Assembly (NCBI GenBank): GCA_017616915.1
Contig: JAFZXF010000072.1
Coordinates: forward strand, 1-48,107
Length of the DNA: 48,107 nucleotides
Direction of reading: 5' to 3'
Source: Bacteroidaceae bacterium
GTDB taxonomy: Bacteria > Bacteroidota > Bacteroidia > Bacteroidales > Bacteroidaceae
This document shows, piece by piece, positions 18,733 through 26,194 of the stretch; within the stretch, counting starts at the first letter, position 1, and every line of letters begins with the position of its first letter. The notes under the pieces are model-generated. The model was not told where the DNA came from, did no database searches, and saw only the letters and a program-made list of their open reading frames with translations. The translations under genes and the position numbers were made by a program.

Positions 18733-18746
18733 TGCCATTTATGGCA
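18733..18746. promoter_or_regulatory. Short dyad, possible operator
   Basis: TGCCAT and ATGGCA form 6-bp arms around TT, about 95 bp upstream of the candidate operon promoter. It is suitable for a dimeric regulator, but no regulator gene lies in the operon and no second copy was seen, so function is speculative. Confidence 0.25.
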
Positions 18747-18906
18747 GTTTTTAACACTTAATAGGCCAACAAAAAATTTCTGTTAACTCCACCCTACAGA
18801 GAGCCCGAGCGGCTCCAAAAAGAGAATAAAAATCTAAGTCTGCGATGCGACTTTCTGACTATTTTCAGTCCTTCCCTATTCCGACGTCGCTATATTATAT
18901 ATATAA

Positions 18907-18920
18907 ATAATGTACGCGCG
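18907..18920 (+). repeat. 14-base intergenic motif, copy 1
   Basis: ATAATGTACGCGCG preceded by a TATATA-rich tract. An identical 14-mer with a similar TATATA lead-in occurs at 47484-47497. Both copies are intergenic. Confidence 0.6.
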
Positions 18921-19020
18921 AACATATATAAATTATTAAATAATGTAAAGAAAAAGGGCTATTCCCGCCTTTTTTGCAGAAATTAACAGAAAGCAAGCGT
19001 CACAGACCATATAAAATGAG

Positions 19021-19028
19021 TAACTTTG
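19021..19028 (+). promoter_or_regulatory. -7 box of the lysozyme gene
   Basis: TAACTTTG followed by CAGAC, matching TAnnTTTG. The predicted transcript would start near 19035, leaving room for the AAGGA ribosome site at 19040 and the TTG start at 19054, which supports that non-ATG start. Confidence 0.6.
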
Positions 19029-19053
19029 CAGACAACAATAAGGAAATCCGGAA

Positions 19054-19827
19054 TTGACAAAGCGTAAAAGAAATAAAAGAAAGCCGCGCATACTCAAGCG
19101 CATTGGCATAGCCGCAGTCGCCATCGTCCTGACGACGGCTCTTATATATTTCATTATGCCCGGACTTTTCTATAGCATCTATAATCGGGCAATAGGCAGC
19201 TACCGACCGGCATCCGACGACAGTTACAACGGGATAGACGTGTCGCACCACAACGGAATAATCCACTGGGACAAAGTGGCGACCGACAAGAACGTGGAGT
19301 TTGCCTACATAAAAGCTACGGAGGGCTACCGCCACAAAGACAAGCGCTATGCCGCCAACAGCGAAGGTGCCAAGCGAGCCGGAATCAAGGTCGGGGCCTA
19401 CCATCTGCTCACAACCAAGATGCCCATCGCCACACAGGTCAGCTACTTCTGCAGCATTGCGCATAAGGACCAGCAAGACCTCATACCGATGGTAGATATA
19501 GAGGAAGACAAGGTGCGCACATGGACAGACCAGCAGCTGCAAGACAGTCTGCGCAAGTTCCTCAACCTCGCCAAACAGCACTACGGAACCGAGCCTGTGA
19601 TCTATTGTAGCCATAAGCTATACAAGAACAAGCTGGCACCCCACTTCGATGACAACATCCTCTTCCTCGCCCGCTACGGCAAAGAGCCACCACTACTTGA
19701 CGACACTGACAAGCAACACGACATCTGGCAGTTTACCGAACATGGCACAGTCAGTGGCATCAGTGGCGATGTTGACCTCGACAGGTTTGGCAAAAACACC
19801 AGCATTAACGATATAAAATTGAAATAG
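19054..19827 (+). CDS. Membrane-anchored GH25 family lysozyme
   Basis: A muramidase of glycoside hydrolase family 25 that cleaves the MurNAc-GlcNAc bond of peptidoglycan. The start codon is TTG at 19054, chosen because the promoter ends at 19028 and AAGGA lies 10 nt upstream; no in-frame ATG is available. A very basic N-terminus (MTKRKRNKRKPR) leads into one membrane helix (about 15-40). The GH25 core follows with GIDVSHHNGIIHWDKV, FAYIKATEGY, GAYHLL, and the catalytic VDIEED (D-x-E) near residue 149, ending DVDLDRFG. 257 residues fits a single-domain enzyme. The stop (TAG) directly abuts the ATG of the MarR gene, so the two are translated together. Role could be cell-wall remodelling or attack on other cells (inference). 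Confidence 0.92.
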   Translation: MTKRKRNKRKPRILKRIGIAAVAIVLTTALIYFIMPGLFYSIYNRAIGSYRPASDDSYNGIDVSHHNGIIHWDKVATDKNVEFAYIKATEGYRHKDKRYAANSEGAKRAGIKVGAYHLLTTKMPIATQVSYFCSIAHKDQQDLIPMVDIEEDKVRTWTDQQLQDSLRKFLNLAKQHYGTEPVIYCSHKLYKNKLAPHFDDNILFLARYGKEPPLLDDTDKQHDIWQFTEHGTVSGISGDVDLDRFGKNTSINDIKLK

Positions 19828-20373
19828 ATGAACCCCGCTATCGACTATCGTCTGATTTTTGCCCTGATGAACGGTAAGGTGAGCACCGCTCTGCGCCGCA
19901 GGCTCAACGCCGACTTCCTGGCCGCCGGCATCGATATCAGCGGCGACCAATGGGACGTGCTTATGGCCCTTCAGCTCAAGGACGTATGCACTCAGCAGGA
20001 CCTGTGCAACGCCACCTCGTTCAGCAAGCCTACCATGTCGCGCATCATCAACAGTCTGGAAGAGATGAAAGTGGTAGAGAGGCGTAAAGCCCGAGTTGAC
20101 TTCCGCAACAACTACATCACACTTACCATCAAGGGACTGCAACTCGTTGATCGCGCACAGTCAATAGCAGTGCGCACCCTGAAAGAGAGTCTGCGCGGAC
20201 TGAGCAAGATGGACATCGTCATCTCGCAGCAGAGCCTCAACACAGTGCTCGAAAACCTCAATCGCAAAGAGCAACAACTGGCAAACGAACAAAACGCCGA
20301 GCAGCATCGACGCTCCGAGGAACACCGCCGAGCAATACGCAGAATGCACACAAGTACGACAAAACGTCACTAA
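19828..20373 (+). CDS. MarR-family transcriptional regulator
   Basis: A 181-residue winged helix-turn-helix DNA-binding protein. The N-terminal helix carries dimerisation residues. The MarR core is visible: SGDQWDVLMALQLKD, TQQDLCNATSFSKPTMSRII as the helix-turn-helix (about 55-75), and the wing ERRKARVDFRNNYITLT. It is followed by a C-terminal helical dimer arm and an unusual charged tail (EQNAEQHRRSEEHRRAIRRM). MarR proteins usually bind small ligands or respond to oxidation and often repress their own operon. It starts one base after the lysozyme stop, so it is probably an autoregulator of the lysozyme-marR unit, though this is inferred only from position. A 108-bp gap with a new promoter separates it from psd. 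Confidence 0.9.
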   Translation: MNPAIDYRLIFALMNGKVSTALRRRLNADFLAAGIDISGDQWDVLMALQLKDVCTQQDLCNATSFSKPTMSRIINSLEEMKVVERRKARVDFRNNYITLTIKGLQLVDRAQSIAVRTLKESLRGLSKMDIVISQQSLNTVLENLNRKEQQLANEQNAEQHRRSEEHRRAIRRMHTSTTKRH

Positions 20374-20441
20374 AAACATAATATTTTACTAAAAAAACAC
20401 GAAAAAGCCCCCAAAATTCCTTCTATCACAACAAAAATGCC

Positions 20442-20449
20442 TAAATTTG
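20442..20449 (+). promoter_or_regulatory. -7 box of the psd operon
   Basis: TAAATTTG followed by CATATT, matching TAnnTTTG, 32 nt before the psd ATG. Confidence 0.55.
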
Positions 20450-20481
20450 CATATTAATATTAGCCCCCAGGCATAACTGCA

Positions 20482-21195
20482 ATGAGCACACTCAACAAAA
20501 TCAAGAAGATAAAGAAGATTCGTCTTCACCATGAAGGCACATCCACACTAACCATTAGCGGCATACTGCTGCTGGTGTTTAATGCCCTTTGCTACTGGAT
20601 TTTCGTTCACCTGCTCCACTTCGACATCCCGTTCTATGTCATCCTGGCCGTTTCCGCCACCGTTTACGCCATAATGGTAAACTTTTTCCGTTGTCCTATC
20701 CGCTATTTCCAGGGTGAGACTGATGGAATAGTGGTTGCTCCAGCCGATGGAAAGGTAGTGGTGGTTGAAGAAGTTGAAGAAAACGAGTATTTCCACGCTA
20801 AGCGCAAGATGGTATCAATCTTCATGTCGCTCACAAACGTCCATGCCAACTGGTTTCCCGTTGACGGCGTGATACGCAAGATGGAGCATGAGAACGGCAA
20901 TTTCCATAAAGCGTGGCTACCCAAAGCCAGCATGGAAAACGAGCGTTCTACCATCGTGATAGAGACTGAGAAATACGGCGAAATACTTGTGCGCCAGATA
21001 GCCGGAGCAATAGCACGCCGCATTGTGACCTATGCCCGCGAAGGCGATGATTGCTACATCGACGAGCATCTGGGCTTCATCAAGTTTGGAAGTCGCGTGG
21101 ACGTGTTCCTGCCTCTCAGCGCAGAGATAACAGTCAAGATGGGGCAGAAAACCGTGGGCAACGGCACCGTCATAGCAAAACTCTCTGAGCATTGA
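20482..21195 (+). CDS. psd: Phosphatidylserine decarboxylase proenzyme
   Basis: Converts phosphatidylserine to phosphatidylethanolamine at the inner membrane. 237 residues is the short, PSD-B-like form. Two hydrophobic helices lie near the N-terminus (about 23-60). The catalytic pyruvoyl group arises by self-cleavage at the Gly-Ser of KFGSRVD near residue 204, giving a large beta and a small alpha chain. Other family marks are [24 protein letters not shown], and [12 protein letters not shown]. The ORF ends in GAGCATTGA, and the next gene, pssA, begins at the TTG inside that sequence, so synthase and decarboxylase are translationally coupled. It has its own promoter at 20442. Confidence 0.95.
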   Translation: MSTLNKIKKIKKIRLHHEGTSTLTISGILLLVFNALCYWIFVHLLHFDIPFYVILAVSATVYAIMVNFFRCPIRYFQGETDGIVVAPADGKVVVVEEVEENEYFHAKRKMVSIFMSLTNVHANWFPVDGVIRKMEHENGNFHKAWLPKASMENERSTIVIETEKYGEILVRQIAGAIARRIVTYAREGDDCYIDEHLGFIKFGSRVDVFLPLSAEITVKMGQKTVGNGTVIAKLSEH

Positions 21196-21983
21196 ACATT
21201 AAGAAACATATACCCAATTCCATAACGCTTTGCAACCTACTATGCGGTTGCATCGCAATCAAGTACGCTTTTGCCGACAACCTGATGACCGCCCTGCTCT
21301 TCATAGTGCTGGGTGCGCTGTTTGATTTCTTCGACGGCTTTGCCGCCCGCAAACTCGGCGTCAGCTCGCCCATCGGCAAGGAACTCGATTCGCTGGCCGA
21401 CGTCATCACATTTGGTTTGGCTCCTGCCACAATGGTGTATTCCCTGCTCACGGCATTCACCAGCATCTATGCATCCGATGCCGGCATAGCACTCGGCGAC
21501 AGTCCGCTGCGCCTGGTGCGTTACGCCGCATTCCTCATAGCAGCTTTTTCGGCTTTACGCCTTGCCAATTTCAATATCGACGAGCGCCAGGCCACCTCTT
21601 TCATCGGACTGCCTACACCGGCAAACGCCCTGCTGGTAGCGTCAGTCACAATCACCTTCAGCAATCATCCCGACTGGCTCGCCGCCAACAGCAGCGGTTG
21701 GTCGTATAGCCTTGCCGGCATAGTCATACTGTGCGCACTAATCATCCTGAGCTGCTGCCTACTGGTATGCAGCCTGCCTCTTTTCGCACTCAAATTCAAG
21801 CACTTCGGCTGGCAAGGAAACAAGGTGCGCTACATCTTCCTCTTGAGCGCCGTTGCACTACTTGCCTGGGGCGCGATGTGCAGCCTCACCCGCCTCGTAG
21901 CTATCGTTGGCGCAGTGATAGTATGGTATGTCATACTCTCACTCTTCACTGCCAAGAAAAAAGACAACAATGAGCGTCATTAG
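21192..21983 (+). CDS. pssA: CDP-diacylglycerol--serine O-phosphatidyltransferase
   Basis: Makes phosphatidylserine from CDP-diacylglycerol and serine, the step before Psd. The CDP-alcohol phosphatidyltransferase signature D-G-x2-A-R-x8-G-x3-D-x3-D is complete, from DGFAARKLG to DSLAD (about residues 42-66). Six to eight hydrophobic helices account for most of the 263 residues. The start is TTG at 21192, sharing a TTGA overlap with the psd stop. The encoded [19 protein letters not shown] is the normal family N-terminus, so the start is credible although not ATG. Its 3' end overlaps the next small gene by 14 bases. Confidence 0.95.
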   Translation: MNIKKHIPNSITLCNLLCGCIAIKYAFADNLMTALLFIVLGALFDFFDGFAARKLGVSSPIGKELDSLADVITFGLAPATMVYSLLTAFTSIYASDAGIALGDSPLRLVRYAAFLIAAFSALRLANFNIDERQATSFIGLPTPANALLVASVTITFSNHPDWLAANSSGWSYSLAGIVILCALIILSCCLLVCSLPLFALKFKHFGWQGNKVRYIFLLSAVALLAWGAMCSLTRLVAIVGAVIVWYVILSLFTAKKKDNNERH

Positions 21984-22212
21984 CCTACTATTACTAATCT
22001 TCATTTTTTATCTGTGTTTCAAGGCCATCGGCAGCATTTGGCGCGATGCCTTCGGCACTATTGATGACGGAACCGGTAGCCGCACCAGCTATCGGTCGCG
22101 CCGCCGTAGCAACAGCACATCCACCCACCAGCAGCCAACCGACAGCCAATCCGATTCCGATAAACCTATCCGCAAAGGAGAAGGCGAGTACGTGGACTAC
22201 GAAGAAGTCTGA
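21970..22212 (+). CDS. DUF4834-family small membrane protein
   Basis: An 80-residue protein with one N-terminal membrane helix ([20 protein letters not shown]) and a hydrophilic tail rich in Ser, Arg, Gln and Asp, ending in the conserved-looking EGEYVDYEEV. The start ATG at 21970 overlaps the end of pssA (stop 21983). An ATG further upstream in the same frame lies deep inside pssA and is less likely. The architecture matches DUF4834 proteins that follow pssA in Bacteroidales. Function is unknown; position suggests a link to phospholipid synthesis. Confidence 0.7.
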   Translation: MSVISLLLLIFIFYLCFKAIGSIWRDAFGTIDDGTGSRTSYRSRRRSNSTSTHQQPTDSQSDSDKPIRKGEGEYVDYEEV

Positions 22213-22262
22213 AAGACCGTACGAAGAATCATCTCCCACTATCTTTAGAGCCATCTCATTTC

Positions 22263-22326
22263 AATCCACCGCGCGGTGGACATATGTCCATCGCGCGAGA
22301 GTTATATGTCCACCGGCCGGTGGATT
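22263..22326. repeat. Compound palindromic element in a convergent intergenic gap
   Basis: Nested perfect palindromes: 22265-22280 (TCCACCGCGCGGTGGA), 22277-22290 (TGGACATATGTCCA), 22291-22298 (TCGCGCGA) and 22309-22324 (TCCACCGGCCGGTGGA). The whole 64 bp is also one long inverted repeat: 22263-22270 pairs with 22319-22326 and 22275-22285 with 22304-22314, separated by a 4x4 mismatch (GCGC/GGCC). It lies between the 3' ends of the DUF4834 gene and the glycosyltransferase gene and may act as a bidirectional terminator or be a mobile REP-like element. Confidence 0.85.
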
Positions 22327-22367
22327 ATAATCCGGACGTGCTTTTTGCCCGTCCGTTCGTTTATAAT

Positions 22368-23384
22368 TTACTTAAGATCGGAGAACGTACGCCGCCGCTT
22401 GATATAAAAATTCCAGAGAAGGCTCTTCGGCCGCTGCTCGGGAATAGGATCAACGGTGGCGGCAGCAAGATTCTGACGGCGCTGCTCGTCAAACTCATGG
22501 CGGATGTGACTATACTCGAAGCGGGCACGCACCACTGCCAGAGCTTCTTTGCGCCTGCCGCCGAGCAGCATCTGCAGAGCAGCCAGGTAATCAAGGAAAT
22601 AGCGCGTAGCGAGCACAGAAGTCTTGCGACTGGCAGGCAGATTCTTGTATAGCATCAACAGATTGTTGCGGAAATTCAGGAATGTCTTCCGCGGATTAGA
22701 CTTGTCGAGCGTAGCGCCGCCCAGGTGATAGACCTTACTCTCAGTGACGCTCCACACTCCATAACCGCGGCTGCGCAGGCGCCAGCAGAGGTCGATCTCC
22801 TCCTGATGTGCAAAGAAACGAGAGTCGAGTCCGCCTACCTTATTATATATATCTGTGCGGATGAGCATCGCGGCACCTGTAGCCCAGAACACCGGAACAG
22901 GCTCGCCATCGTATTGGCCAAGATCCTGCTCCACCACGCTCATCACTCGTCCGCGGCAATAAGGATAACCCAGAGAGTCGAGGAATCCGCCGCAAGCGCC
23001 GGCATATTCGAAACTCTCGCGGTGGTTGAGGTTGAGAAGCTTAGGCTGACAAGCGGCAGCATCGGGATGCGCCTCCATAAAGGAAAGCAGGGGATGCAAC
23101 CAACCGGCAGTGACCTCCACATCGCTGTTGAGCAGCAGAGTATAAGGCGTGGACACCTGCGCAATGGCCCGATTATAGCCTTCGGCAAAACCGTAGTTCT
23201 GGTCCAGACGGATAATGCCCACAGCAGGAAATTCCTGCTTCACCACCTGAACGGAATCATCGGTGCTGCCATTGTCGGCGACGATTATCTCAGCCTCGGG
23301 CGAATGCTCTATGACCGACGGCAGGAAACGGCGAAGCATCGACGCTCCATTCCAATTGAGTATTACTACTGAAACTGCTTTCAT
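22368..23384 (-). CDS. Family 2 glycosyltransferase (rhamnosyltransferase-like)
   Basis: A 338-residue GT-A fold enzyme that would transfer a sugar from a nucleotide donor to a surface glycan acceptor. Seen: the N-terminal VSVVILNWNGASMLRRFLPS, nucleotide-binding VADNGSTDDSV (about 34-44), LRLDQNYGFAEGYN-type loop, the DxD-like LLNSDVEV (about 83-90), FWATGAAMLIR, and FFAHQEEIDLCWRLRSRGY with the ED-like catalytic region. A C-terminal helical extension follows. No membrane helix is evident, so it is probably cytoplasmic or peripheral. It starts 49 bp downstream of mtaB and appears cotranscribed. Closest recognisable class is the dTDP-rhamnosyl/glycosyl transferase group; donor and acceptor are unknown. 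Confidence 0.88.
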   Translation of the reverse strand: MKAVSVVILNWNGASMLRRFLPSVIEHSPEAEIIVADNGSTDDSVQVVKQEFPAVGIIRLDQNYGFAEGYNRAIAQVSTPYTLLLNSDVEVTAGWLHPLLSFMEAHPDAAACQPKLLNLNHRESFEYAGACGGFLDSLGYPYCRGRVMSVVEQDLGQYDGEPVPVFWATGAAMLIRTDIYNKVGGLDSRFFAHQEEIDLCWRLRSRGYGVWSVTESKVYHLGGATLDKSNPRKTFLNFRNNLLMLYKNLPASRKTSVLATRYFLDYLAALQMLLGGRRKEALAVVRARFEYSHIRHEFDEQRRQNLAAATVDPIPEQRPKSLLWNFYIKRRRTFSDLK

Positions 23385-23433
23385 TCTTTATCCTTTGTTT
23401 ATAATAACTATAGAATATAGGAATTATTGTCTG

Positions 23434-24816
23434 TCACTCTTCAATAGTGCCTATCAGGGCGCTGCGATCGGCACTGAATCCGGTGAGGCGCATGGGAATA
23501 ATCGCGTTATCGGCCACCGTTGAGGGCCCAGCATTGCTTCGCGATTCCGCAGCTTCGGTTGGCACCACCACATGGATGTAGTTATCGGTGAAGCCTTTCG
23601 CAGCAAAGCCGCTGTGGCTGTGCTCCGTTAGCACCGGCCGCACTTGACCGATAGCACGCGCATAGAAATCGAGGCGTTTCTGCTCAGACAAAGCGAGGAG
23701 TCGCTGGCTTCGTTGGTGCTTGACCTGATCGCTGACCGCGTAAGGAATACGCAGAGCGGCAGTGCCGGGACGCTCGGAATAGCTGAACACATGGAACTGC
23801 GACACATCAATCTGCGATGCAAAACTGAAGGATTCCTCAAATAGCTCATCGGTCTCGCCGCGAGTGCCCACGATAATGTCAACACCGATGAAAGCATCGG
23901 GCATCACCTTCCTTATATAATCTATGCGCGAAGCGAAAAGAGTTGTGTCATAGCGACGATGCATGAGGCGCAGCACCTCATCGCTGCCACTCTGCAGCGG
24001 GATGTGGAAGTGGGGCATGAAACGCTGCGATGCTGCGCAATAGTCGATTATCTCCTCGGTGAGGAGATTAGGCTCTATCGATGAGATGCGGTAACGGCCA
24101 ATACCTTCCACCTGGTCAAGAGCCTTTACGAGGTCAAAGAAAGTCTCGCCGGTGGATTTTCCGAAGTCACCTATGTTGACTCCCGTGATGACTATCTCAC
24201 GGGCGCCTTGCTCCGCTGCGGACTGCGCCTGAGCCACGATGGAAGCGATGGAACCATTGCGGCTGCGTCCCCGCGCAAGCGGTATTGCACAGTAAGTACA
24301 GAAGTAGTCGCAGCCGTCCTGCACCTTGAGAAAGAAGCGCGTTCGCTCGCCATGTGAACACGAAGGAACGAAGGTACGTATGTCGCGTAGCGCAACCTCT
24401 TCGTAATGATGAAGAGCGTCGACCATTGACCGTTGACCATTGAGCGTTGAGCATAGAGAACACTTCTCCTCATAGGCTTGGAGGATGAGCTCAACGGCAC
24501 GCGACTTGTGCTCCATACTGATGACGAGGTCAACGCCCGGCATCATGGCTATCTGGCGCGCGGCCAGCTGTGCGTAGCAGCCCATGACGACCATCAGGGT
24601 GCCAGGATGCTCACGCAGGGCGCGGTTGATAGCCTGTCGGCACTTATGGTTGGATGTCTCGGTAACGGTGCAAGTGTTTATCACGCATATATCGGCATGT
24701 TCTCCGGCGGTCACCCGGCGGATACCGCGAGCCTGCAACTTATCGCTTAGCGATGATGTTTCGGCAAAATTGAGCTTACAACCTAGTGTTATATAGTCAG
24801 CTTTTAACTCTGACAT
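23434..24816 (-). CDS. mtaB: tRNA t6A37 methylthiotransferase MtaB
   Basis: Radical-SAM enzyme that converts N6-threonylcarbamoyladenosine-37 of tRNA to its 2-methylthio form. The N-terminal UPF0004 domain has three cluster cysteines, Cys13, Cys49 (INTC) and Cys80 (MGC). The radical-SAM CxxxCxxC is Cys169, Cys173 and Cys176 in GCDYFCTYCAIPLARG. NGS, GVNIGDFG and FHIPLQSGSDEVLRLMHRRY follow, then a C-terminal TRAM-like part. 460 residues is slightly long. The excess is partly a linker at residues 117-138 whose DNA is a run of five imperfect heptamers (24418-24452). That insertion lies between domains and keeps the frame, so the enzyme should be functional. A -7 box precedes the gene at 24852-24859. 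Confidence 0.93.
   Translation of the reverse strand: MSELKADYITLGCKLNFAETSSLSDKLQARGIRRVTAGEHADICVINTCTVTETSNHKCRQAINRALREHPGTLMVVMGCYAQLAARQIAMMPGVDLVISMEHKSRAVELILQAYEEKCSLCSTLNGQRSMVDALHHYEEVALRDIRTFVPSCSHGERTRFFLKVQDGCDYFCTYCAIPLARGRSRNGSIASIVAQAQSAAEQGAREIVITGVNIGDFGKSTGETFFDLVKALDQVEGIGRYRISSIEPNLLTEEIIDYCAASQRFMPHFHIPLQSGSDEVLRLMHRRYDTTLFASRIDYIRKVMPDAFIGVDIIVGTRGETDELFEESFSFASQIDVSQFHVFSYSERPGTAALRIPYAVSDQVKHQRSQRLLALSEQKRLDFYARAIGQVRPVLTEHSHSGFAAKGFTDNYIHVVVPTEAAESRSNAGPSTVADNAIIPMRLTGFSADRSALIGTIEE
24418..24452. repeat. Five imperfect tandem heptamers inside mtaB
   Basis: Units on the plus strand: GTCGACC, ATTGACC, GTTGACC, ATTGAGC, GTTGAGC. They encode residues 122-133 of MtaB in the domain linker. 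The same family of 7-mers (GTTCAAT) appears as a perfect tandem at 35151-35178. Confidence 0.85.
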
Positions 24817-24851
24817 AAGTAATTATGTTAATTTGAAACGTTTTTGGAATG

Positions 24852-24859
24852 CAAAGTTA
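24852..24859 (-). promoter_or_regulatory. -7 box of the mtaB-glycosyltransferase operon
   Basis: Reads TAACTTTG on the minus strand, then CATTCC; 35 nt before the mtaB start codon. Confidence 0.55.
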
Positions 24860-24975
24860 GCATTTTTTTGTCAACTGGCCAAACTGCAGCAAAAAAGGTA
24901 CTTTTCAAAGTGTACTGATTTTCAGCGCATTGCAAAAAAGTTACATTTTTTTATGAAAAAAAAAGCCTAAAAATA

Positions 24976-25005
24976 TTTGTACGTTAGAAAAAGTGCGTAC
25001 CTTTG
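24976..25005 (+). promoter_or_regulatory. Strong -33/-7 promoter of the small acidic lipoprotein
   Basis: TTTG at 24976-24979 and TACCTTTG at 24998-25005 with an 18-nt spacer, close to the full Bacteroidota consensus TTTG-N19-TAnnTTTG. The predicted start near 25012 gives a leader of about 40 nt. Confidence 0.7.
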
Positions 25006-25053
25006 CACTCGGTTTTAATAAACATTCTGTTTAACCTTAACAAAAAAGAAGAA

Positions 25054-25221
25054 ATGAAAAAGTTACTGTTCGCTTTCGTAGCTCTCGCTGCTATGTCTTT
25101 CGCTTCTTGCGGCAATGCTAACAAGGGTGAGGCTACCGACTCTGTTCAGGACAGCACCGTTGACACCACCGCTGTTGACACTCTCGCTGCTGACACCGCT
25201 GCTGCTGACACTGTTGCCTAA
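25054..25221 (+). CDS. Small acidic lipoprotein with Asp-Thr-rich tail
   Basis: A 55-residue predicted lipoprotein: MKKLLFAFVALAAMSFASC with Cys19 as lipidation site, then GNANKGEATD. Most of the mature part is a low-complexity repeat of D-T/A-x-A-D units (DTTAVDTLAADTAAADTVA). I chose the ATG at 25054, since the upstream in-frame ATG at 25003 overlaps the -7 box and would not be transcribed. Codon choice is strikingly uniform (GCT, GTT, GAC, ACC) as in highly expressed genes. It is a single-gene unit with a near-consensus promoter and a strong terminator. No family is recognised. Such proteins are probably abundant outer-membrane lipoproteins, possibly structural or charge-carrying (inference). 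Confidence 0.8.
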   Translation: MKKLLFAFVALAAMSFASCGNANKGEATDSVQDSTVDTTAVDTLAADTAAADTVA

Positions 25222-25253
25222 ACAATTCTTAGCGAATTACTAAGAGAGATTGA

Positions 25254-25284
25254 AACCTGCGGAACATGTTCCACAGGTTTTTTT
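25254..25284 (+). terminator. Rho-independent terminator of the small lipoprotein
   Basis: AACCTG and GGAAC pair with GTTCC and CAGGTT (25254-25279) with one mismatch, closing a tiny loop, then a run of T residues. A textbook intrinsic terminator. Confidence 0.85.
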
Positions 25285-25296
25285 ATTTAAAAAAGA

Positions 25297-25324
25297 CTCC
25301 TCTTTCGTTTGAGCGAAAGAGGAG
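25297..25324 (-). terminator. Terminator of the VTC-DUF4956-DUF2490 operon
   Basis: A perfect 11-bp stem (CTCCTCTTTCG with CGAAAGAGGAG, 6-nt loop) followed on the minus strand by TCTTTTTT. It lies 25 bp beyond the DUF2490 stop. Confidence 0.85.
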
Positions 25325-25348
25325 CCTTTCATTTAGGAGACAGGCCTC

Positions 25349-26179
25349 CTACTTCTTTGCCCGCCAGAACGGGTTTTTGAACTTCAGCGAAACCTCTATA
25401 GCATGTAGATTGCTATCCTCGTCATCGCCGCCTCCCTTGTGGAAGCGATAATGGAGTCCGGCGTGGATCTTTTTAGTAATCTTCAGGTCTGCGCCGGCAG
25501 CATAGCGCATCTCATCGATATGGAACGTCCGCTGTAAATTGTTCTCCATCTCCACCGAGATGTCCGGAGTAACCGGGCAATGGCGAATGTTGTAGCTAAA
25601 CTCCAACTTCTGACGCAGGTAATCCTTCACTTTATGGCGCTTGGTGTCGGTCTCAATCTCAGGATAGCCGCCCTTCAGTTCGTAGGAAATATTATCGTCT
25701 TCATCATAAATCATATTGTAACGATACTTTTCCTTTGTAGTCGTAGCAGCGTTGAAGATGGTGTGCTGATAGCGCTCGCGCAGCGACACATTCAGGCGCC
25801 CGAAATCCTTTTCCAACTTGAAGTAAAAGATAAAGCGGTTTTTGTTGCGCCAGTATGAATTGGTGCGATTGAATCCCGACCAATCGCCGGATGCCTTATA
25901 CTTATCCTCGTACTCCGGCTGAGTGAAACTGTAGATATAAGTATACGAAGCACCCACCTTGAGGAAGCGGGTGACAGAATAGTTGAGCCCCACGTTGAAG
26001 CTGCGCCTGCCTACATCTTTCCAATGGTCGGCAAGACGGATGTCATAACCCAGTTCGGCGGAAAGTCCGCGCACACCGAGGTTCTGAGAGATTCCCACCT
26101 CCGACCAAAGGCCGAAGTCGTCAGCCTTTGCTCCCATTATGGCAAGAGCAAAAGAAAGGAGAAGAGTAATTTTTTTCAT
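25349..26179 (-). CDS. DUF2490-family outer-membrane beta-barrel protein
   Basis: A 276-residue exported protein with signal peptide (MKKITLLLSFALAIMGAKA), then DDFGLWSEVGISQNLG. The body alternates short aromatic-ended strands (for example LNYSVTRFLKVGASYTYIY and FIFYFKLEKDFGRLNVSLRERY) as in a 10- to 12-stranded barrel, ending VSLKFKNPFWRAKK. This is the DUF2490 pattern. Function is unknown in the family. It starts 15 bp after the DUF4956 gene and ends the operon with the VTC-domain gene, so a role in export, sensing or anchoring linked to polyphosphate is possible (inference). Confidence 0.8.
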   Translation of the reverse strand: MKKITLLLSFALAIMGAKADDFGLWSEVGISQNLGVRGLSAELGYDIRLADHWKDVGRRSFNVGLNYSVTRFLKVGASYTYIYSFTQPEYEDKYKASGDWSGFNRTNSYWRNKNRFIFYFKLEKDFGRLNVSLRERYQHTIFNAATTTKEKYRYNMIYDEDDNISYELKGGYPEIETDTKRHKVKDYLRQKLEFSYNIRHCPVTPDISVEMENNLQRTFHIDEMRYAAGADLKITKKIHAGLHYRFHKGGGDDEDSNLHAIEVSLKFKNPFWRAKK

Positions 26180-26194
26180 AGAGGCTTTGTTTAC

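Larger units (their letters stand above)
18572..19053. other. Divergent intergenic region upstream of the FAS1-SusCD operon and the lysozyme gene
   Basis: 482 bp of AT-rich sequence without a plausible gene. It holds a -7 candidate for the operon (18633-18640), a dyad TGCCAT-tt-ATGGCA at 18733-18746, a small GAGCC/GGCTC hairpin near 18801, a TA-rich stretch leading into the 14-base motif at 18907-18920 that recurs at 47484-47497, and the lysozyme promoter at 19021-19028. Confidence 0.6.

Noticed and set aside
19016..19057. Short ATG frame (MSNFADN...) just before the lysozyme
   Set aside because: The -7 box lies inside it, so it would not be transcribed from its start.
24418..24452. Frameshift in mtaB caused by heptamers
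   Set aside because: The frame is continuous and all cluster cysteines on both sides are present.
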